Part shown: in pieces, positions 60,588 to 64,000 of the stretch
How the letters are laid out: each line of letters begins with the position of its first letter
Numbering within the stretch: the first letter of the stretch is position 1
Source: a bacterium
GTDB taxonomy: Bacteria > Hinthialibacterota > Hinthialibacteria > OLB16
Assembly (NCBI GenBank): GCA_022072055.1
Contig: JAJVIK010000017.1
Location: 1 to 64,000, forward strand
Reading direction: 5' to 3'
Length of the DNA: 64,000 nucleotides
Made by a program: the position numbers and the translations under genes
The notes under the pieces: model-generated
Database searches by the model: none
What the model was told of the DNA's origin: nothing
Seen by the model: the letters and a program-made list of their open reading frames with translations, nothing else

Positions 60588-60676
60588 GGGCCCGTGTGAA
60601 TATCAGAAATGTCCCTTTCCCGCTTGCCCCTTGCACCTCCCATCCATACACTCCCCCTCCAGGTCGAGTTGACGCC

Positions 60677-60928
60677 ATGCCCATCGCCAAATCCATGCGC
60701 ACCATCGTTTTCATACTCACCTCTCTCCTGTTGAGCGCTTCCCCCGCCTTCCCCTGCGCGGTGTGTTTCGGGGCCAAGGGGTCGAGACAGGTGGAGGGCA
60801 TGAACGCCGCGATCTTTGTCATGCTGGGGGTGCTCCTTGTGGTGCTCCTGGCCTTTGCGGCGTTCGCGGCGGTCTTGGGCTATCGCTCCGCGCGCCGGTT
60901 CGAGGACGCCGAGGAACCGCTCGCATGA
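60677..60928 (+). CDS. Small Cys-containing membrane protein at start of cytochrome oxidase cluster
   Basis: An 83-residue protein with a signal-like helix (MRTIVFILTSLLLSASPAF), then PCAVCFGAKGSRQVEGMNAA and a TM helix AIFVMLGVLLVVLLAFAAFA. The CxVCFG motif near the N-terminus followed by one membrane helix recurs as a short gene before oxidase subunit II in several phyla. A role in copper or heme insertion is only inference. It overlaps coxB by 4 bp (ATGA). I started it at the ATG before the signal region. Confidence 0.72.
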   Translation: MPIAKSMRTIVFILTSLLLSASPAFPCAVCFGAKGSRQVEGMNAAIFVMLGVLLVVLLAFAAFAAVLGYRSARRFEDAEEPLA

Positions 60929-61767
60929 GGGAACTTCTCGGCCTTCCGATCCTCGCCTCCGAGCAGGGCGCGAGGATCGATCTCACCCTTGCCCTCATCC
61001 ATGCCCTGATGGCGGCGCTGTTCCTCGGCTGGGCGGCCTTTTATCTCTACTGCCTCTACCGCTATCGGCGCTCGCGCAACCCCATTCCCAACACAATGGG
61101 CGCCCGGAGTCACCTCTCCACGTACGCCGAGTTTGCCGTGGCGGCGGTGATGGCCACGATCCTGATTGGGTTCTCGATCCCGATCTGGTCGCAGCGGGTG
61201 GAGGATTTCCCGGATGAGAAGGACGCCACCGTGGTGCATGTGATCGCCAAACAGTTCGCCTGGATCTGCCACTATGCCGGACCGGATGGGCAGTTCGGCG
61301 CGCGCGACCCCTCCTTGATCGACGCCGCCAACACCATCGGCCTGGACCGGGGCGGCGCGGGCAAGGATGACGTGGTGATCGAGCAGCTCCACCTCCCGGT
61401 CGGCAAACCCGCGATCCTCAAACTCACCAGCATGGATGTGATCCACTGCCTCTACCTTCCGGAGATGCGGGTCAAGCAGGATGTCATCCCAGGCTCCGAA
61501 ATCCCCATCTGGTTCACCCCCGCGCTGACCACCGAGGAGTTTCGCGCTCGCAAACAGGCCGAGGGGCTATCGGAGGGAACCGATCCGGCGATGGTCAATT
61601 TCCAGATCGCCTGCGCACAGCTCTGCGGGGTCGCGCACTACAGCATGGTCCGCACCCTGGTGGTTCACACCCCCGAAGGCTATGAGGACTGGATGCGTAA
61701 GGAGCAGGAGTTTCTCGCGGCGGAGGCGGCCGCCGGGGAGTATGAGTTCGAGGAGGAGACGCCATGA
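60925..61767 (+). CDS. coxB: Cytochrome c oxidase subunit II (CuA)
   Basis: A 280-residue subunit with two N-terminal TM helices (ALIHALMAALFLGWAAFYLY; ATILIGFSIPIWS). The periplasmic CuA domain carries H174 (VIHCLYLPEM), C230 and C234 in CAQLCGVAHYSM with H238 and M241: the full ligand set. Q instead of E at the third CuA-loop position is a common variant. It accepts electrons from cytochrome c. No subunit I or III gene is in the window, so the oxidase core must lie elsewhere. It is coupled to the small Cys protein and the SCO gene by 4-bp overlaps. Confidence 0.92.
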   Translation: MRELLGLPILASEQGARIDLTLALIHALMAALFLGWAAFYLYCLYRYRRSRNPIPNTMGARSHLSTYAEFAVAAVMATILIGFSIPIWSQRVEDFPDEKDATVVHVIAKQFAWICHYAGPDGQFGARDPSLIDAANTIGLDRGGAGKDDVVIEQLHLPVGKPAILKLTSMDVIHCLYLPEMRVKQDVIPGSEIPIWFTPALTTEEFRARKQAEGLSEGTDPAMVNFQIACAQLCGVAHYSMVRTLVVHTPEGYEDWMRKEQEFLAAEAAAGEYEFEEETP

Positions 61768-62513
61768 CCGAGATCGTGGCCAACCAGGACACCAGCCTGC
61801 GCTGGGAACGTCGCTGGGCGCTCCCCTTTGGAGGGCTGGTCTTGGCACTGTTTCTTGCCCTGACACTCACCCAATTCCTTCTGGCGCATCCGAGAGCGAC
61901 TGATTCCCTGAAGCCGCTCCCGGCGCTCGGCGCGGTTCCGGATGCGCGACTCACCGATGCTCATGGCAACCCCTTTTCGCCCGGAGACTTGAAGGGTCGG
62001 GTGTGGGTGGCCACTCTCTTTTTCACCCACTGCGATGGAACCTGCCCGATGATGGCGAGCCAGATGGCGGGCCTCCAGAAGACCATTGAGGGGACCGAGG
62101 CCGCCCTGGTCTCGATCTCGGTCGATCCCGCGCGGGACACGGTCGAACGGCTCAAGTGGTACTCCGACATGGTCGGGGCGAAACCCGGAGTGTGGCACTT
62201 TGTCACCGGCGCCACAAAGACCGTGATCGACTTGGCGGAAAACCATTTCAAACTCGGAACGGGCCTCCGCAGGGAAGCCCCGAAGGCGGCTGATGAGGCT
62301 CCAGCGGCCCAGGCGCCTTCAGGCGAGATCTGGGAATTCGAGGATGAGCAACCGGCCCCCGCCTCGCGCCAGGATGAAATTCCTCACAGCACCCGCTTCG
62401 CACTGGTTGACGGACAGGGTACTATCCGCGGCTACTATGATGGGTTGGAGGAGTCCGGAGTCGCCCATCTGCGAGAGGATATCGCCAAACTCTTGAAGGA
62501 ACAGAAACCGTGA
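61764..62513 (+). CDS. SCO1/SenC-type copper chaperone
   Basis: A 249-residue thioredoxin-like protein anchored by one N-terminal helix (FGGLVLALFLALTLTQFLL). CDGTCPMM at C90 and C94 gives the Cu-binding CxxxC, and H208 in HSTRFALVD the third ligand. SIDPARD and VTGATKTVIDLAENHFKLG match the SCO fold. There is an alanine/proline/glutamate-rich insertion (~175-205). It would load copper into the CuA site of CoxB directly upstream, with which it overlaps by 4 bp. Both operon position and motifs support this. Confidence 0.92.
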   Translation: MTEIVANQDTSLRWERRWALPFGGLVLALFLALTLTQFLLAHPRATDSLKPLPALGAVPDARLTDAHGNPFSPGDLKGRVWVATLFFTHCDGTCPMMASQMAGLQKTIEGTEAALVSISVDPARDTVERLKWYSDMVGAKPGVWHFVTGATKTVIDLAENHFKLGTGLRREAPKAADEAPAAQAPSGEIWEFEDEQPAPASRQDEIPHSTRFALVDGQGTIRGYYDGLEESGVAHLREDIAKLLKEQKP

Positions 62514-63058
62514 AACCCACCCGCGCCTTCACCCTGATCGAACTCCTGATCGTTATCGCCATCATCCTGATCCTGATCGCCATCGCGCTCCCCAATTTCC
62601 TCGAGGCTCAGGTCCGCGCCAAGGTCACTCGTGTCCGGGGAGACATGCGCACTCTCGCCCTGGCCGTGGAGGCTTACGGCATCGACCATTACAACAACTC
62701 GCCGGACGCGCGCGGAAACAACCAGACCTATCCCCCCAGCCCGATCGCGCAGGCCTTTGGGGATCCCACCGCCATCGCCGAAACCTGGCGCGTCACCACT
62801 CCGATCCAATACATCCGCGACATTCCCTCGGACACCTTTGTCCCGCCGCCGGGCGACCCGACCCAGGGCGGCCCCTTTGGAGTCGATGGGGCGTACCTCC
62901 ACTATCTGAACGACGCCTTGCTCGGCGAGGTTTGGATCATCTTCAGCTATGGTCCCGACACCGACCGGGAACCGGGCGACCTCAAGTATTCCCCCACCAA
63001 CGGGACCATCAGCGATGGCGACCTCTATCAGGTCGGCGCGCCTCAACACACACCCTGA
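62510..63058 (+). CDS. Type II/IV pseudopilin-like protein
   Basis: A 182-residue protein starting at GTG within the SCO stop (4-bp overlap). The class III signal is KPTRAFTLIELLIVIAIILI: prepilin peptidase would cut between A6 and F7, E11 (+5) is present. NFLEAQVRAKVTRVRGDMRT is a familiar prepilin helix of several uncultured phyla. The C-terminal domain is aspartate and proline rich (VPPPGDPTQGGPFGVDGAYL). It may be a secretion pseudopilin. Its position after coxB and SCO is odd, since no other secretion gene is near. Confidence 0.85.
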   Translation: MKPTRAFTLIELLIVIAIILILIAIALPNFLEAQVRAKVTRVRGDMRTLALAVEAYGIDHYNNSPDARGNNQTYPPSPIAQAFGDPTAIAETWRVTTPIQYIRDIPSDTFVPPPGDPTQGGPFGVDGAYLHYLNDALLGEVWIIFSYGPDTDREPGDLKYSPTNGTISDGDLYQVGAPQHTP

Positions 63059-63071
63059 AGGAGTCCGATTC

Positions 63072-64000
63072 ATGACGTTTCGGTTTTCCTCGCCCGCTCC
63101 GGCCCTATTGGCCAACTTCGGCGCGCTTTGCCTTTGTTTTTGGGGTTCCGCCTGGGGGCAGGACTCCCCGCCCAAGACCGGGCTGGAGGCGATCACGGTC
63201 CCCGAGGGTTTTGTGGTGGAAAAGGTCGCCGGGAACGATCTCACCGAATACCCGATGGTGGTGACCTTCGATGATCACGGGCGGTTGTATATCGCGGAGT
63301 CCTCCGGCCTCAATGTCTCCGGGCTTGAGATGAGCGCCAACCCCAAGTGCCGGATTCGGGTGCTTGAGGACAGCGATGGGGATGGCGTGTTCGACAAGAG
63401 CCAGGTGTTCGCCGACAAGCTCACCCTTCCGATGGGTCTGCTGTGGCGCGAGGGAAGCCTGTATGTCGCTTCCCCACCCGATTTCCTCCGTTTTGACGAC
63501 ACCGATGGGGATGGGGTCGCGGACCGGGAGCATGTGGTCCTGACCCGCTGGAATGTGCTGAACACCGCCAGCCTGCATGGTCCCTATTTCGGCCCGGATG
63601 GGTGGATGTATCTCACGCATGGCCGTCACGGCTATAAAATCACCACCAAGGAAGGGGAGCTCCTCCAGGGTCAGGCGGCGCGAATCTGGCGTTGCCGACC
63701 GGATGGGTCCGGCCTTGAGCGGGTATGCGGGGGCGGCTTCGACAACCCGGTGGAGTTGGATTGGACCTCGGCGGGCGAGATGCTCGGGACCATGACCTAT
63801 TTCACCGATCCGCGTAATGGCCAGCGGGATGCGCTCAACCATTGGATCGAGGGGGGTGTCTACCCGAAACCGCATGAGGTGATTCAGGAGTTCACTCGAA
63901 CCGGGGAGCTGCTACCGTCCGTAACCCACTTCGCGCGGGTCGCCCCCTGCGGTTTCATCCGCTACCGGAGCGATTCCTTCGGTCCCGAATACAAGGGCAA
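63072..64000 (+). CDS. PVC-type membrane-bound dehydrogenase (DUF7133), 3' end cut by window
   Basis: The first ~309 residues are present. A signal peptide (LLANFGALCLCFWGSAWGQD) is followed by the propeller GLEAITVPEGFVVEKVAGND, MVVTFDDHGRLYIAESSG, LEDSDGDGVFDKSQVFAD and MGLLWREGSLYVASPPDFLR. Family members usually end in a HEAT-repeat and a CxxCH heme domain, which lie past the window edge. The family is typical of Planctomycetota, Verrucomicrobiota and relatives and is thought to oxidise sugars and pass electrons to cytochromes. It is in the same direction as the oxidase genes, 13 bp after the prepilin gene. Confidence 0.88.
   Translation, partial: MTFRFSSPAPALLANFGALCLCFWGSAWGQDSPPKTGLEAITVPEGFVVEKVAGNDLTEYPMVVTFDDHGRLYIAESSGLNVSGLEMSANPKCRIRVLEDSDGDGVFDKSQVFADKLTLPMGLLWREGSLYVASPPDFLRFDDTDGDGVADREHVVLTRWNVLNTASLHGPYFGPDGWMYLTHGRHGYKITTKEGELLQGQAARIWRCRPDGSGLERVCGGGFDNPVELDWTSAGEMLGTMTYFTDPRNGQRDALNHWIEGGVYPKPHEVIQEFTRTGELLPSVTHFARVAPCGFIRYRSDSFGPEYKG

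Noticed and set aside
1-64000. CRISPR array, rRNA operon, integrase or intact prophage
   Set aside because: No regularly spaced repeats, no rRNA-like segments and no transposase/integrase or phage structural motifs were found when reading both strands.

Overview
The window is a high-GC, gene-dense bacterial chromosome segment with short intergenic gaps and many 1-11 bp start/stop overlaps. No rRNA, CRISPR array, intact transposase, integrase or phage structural gene is visible. The gene mix points to an uncultured carbohydrate-degrading bacterium: four Gfo/Idh/MocA oxidoreductases, a DUF1080 protein, a DUF4838 protein, a GH2 enzyme, a TorF-type porin, a prepilin with an FTLIELL/NFLEAQ start and a DUF7133-type PVC dehydrogenase. 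That profile suits Planctomycetota/Verrucomicrobiota relatives or candidate phyla such as Hydrogenedentota or Sumerlaeota. The assignment is inference from gene content, not phylogeny.

Layout. 1-1.35 kb: truncated family 2 glycosyltransferase and a mazEF-like pair with a third small gene. 1.4-13.2 kb: sugar/sugar-acid catabolism (Gfo/Idh oxidoreductases, Na+/solute symporter, SMP-30 lactonase, amidohydrolase, two SDRs, HpcH/HpaI aldolase, lone RbsA-type ATPase), a reversed-order PIN toxin-antitoxin module, a lipoprotein and a FapA/DUF342 protein. 13.3-29.1 kb: aldo/keto reductase, a relic of a Gp37/Gp68-like gene, argG, FHA protein, DUF2911, SGNH hydrolase, Cys-rich protein, ABC-2 membrane protein, an unassigned 412-aa enzyme, metH, DUF4838, and a stand-alone topoisomerase VI A subunit. 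29.1-52.7 kb: RND efflux pair, DUF1080, FucI-type isomerase, Uma2 nuclease, formaldehyde dehydrogenase, orphan Phd antitoxin, purU, TM/propeller protein, GH2 plus methyltransferase, DUF423, TorF porin, xylulokinase, RNase G/E, propeller glycosidase-like protein, dcd and a Tat-exported superoxide dismutase. 52.7-60.6 kb: accessory zone with an insertion-sequence-like scar, a Zn-ribbon methyltransferase, a second copy of the reversed PIN module, a tRNA gene of unusual design, a divergent gene pair around a repeated operator, and a third PIN module. 60.6-64 kb: CoxB and SCO with a small Cys protein, a prepilin, and the start of a PVC-type dehydrogenase.

How the genes work together. The 1.4-13.2 kb block and the fucose-isomerase, xylulokinase and glycosidase genes read as a scavenging programme for plant- or algal-type sugars: secreted hydrolases and porin outside, symporter and ABC uptake, then dehydrogenase, lactonase and aldolase steps. 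MetH, PurU, Dcd and FdhA form a one-carbon/nucleotide background, though they are not in one operon. The most unusual items are a leucine-type (class II) tRNA whose folded anticodon is UGG and which lacks U33, a topoisomerase VI A subunit with no B subunit beside it, and a repeated toxin-first PIN module. All functional statements are from reading the sequence; no database search was run.
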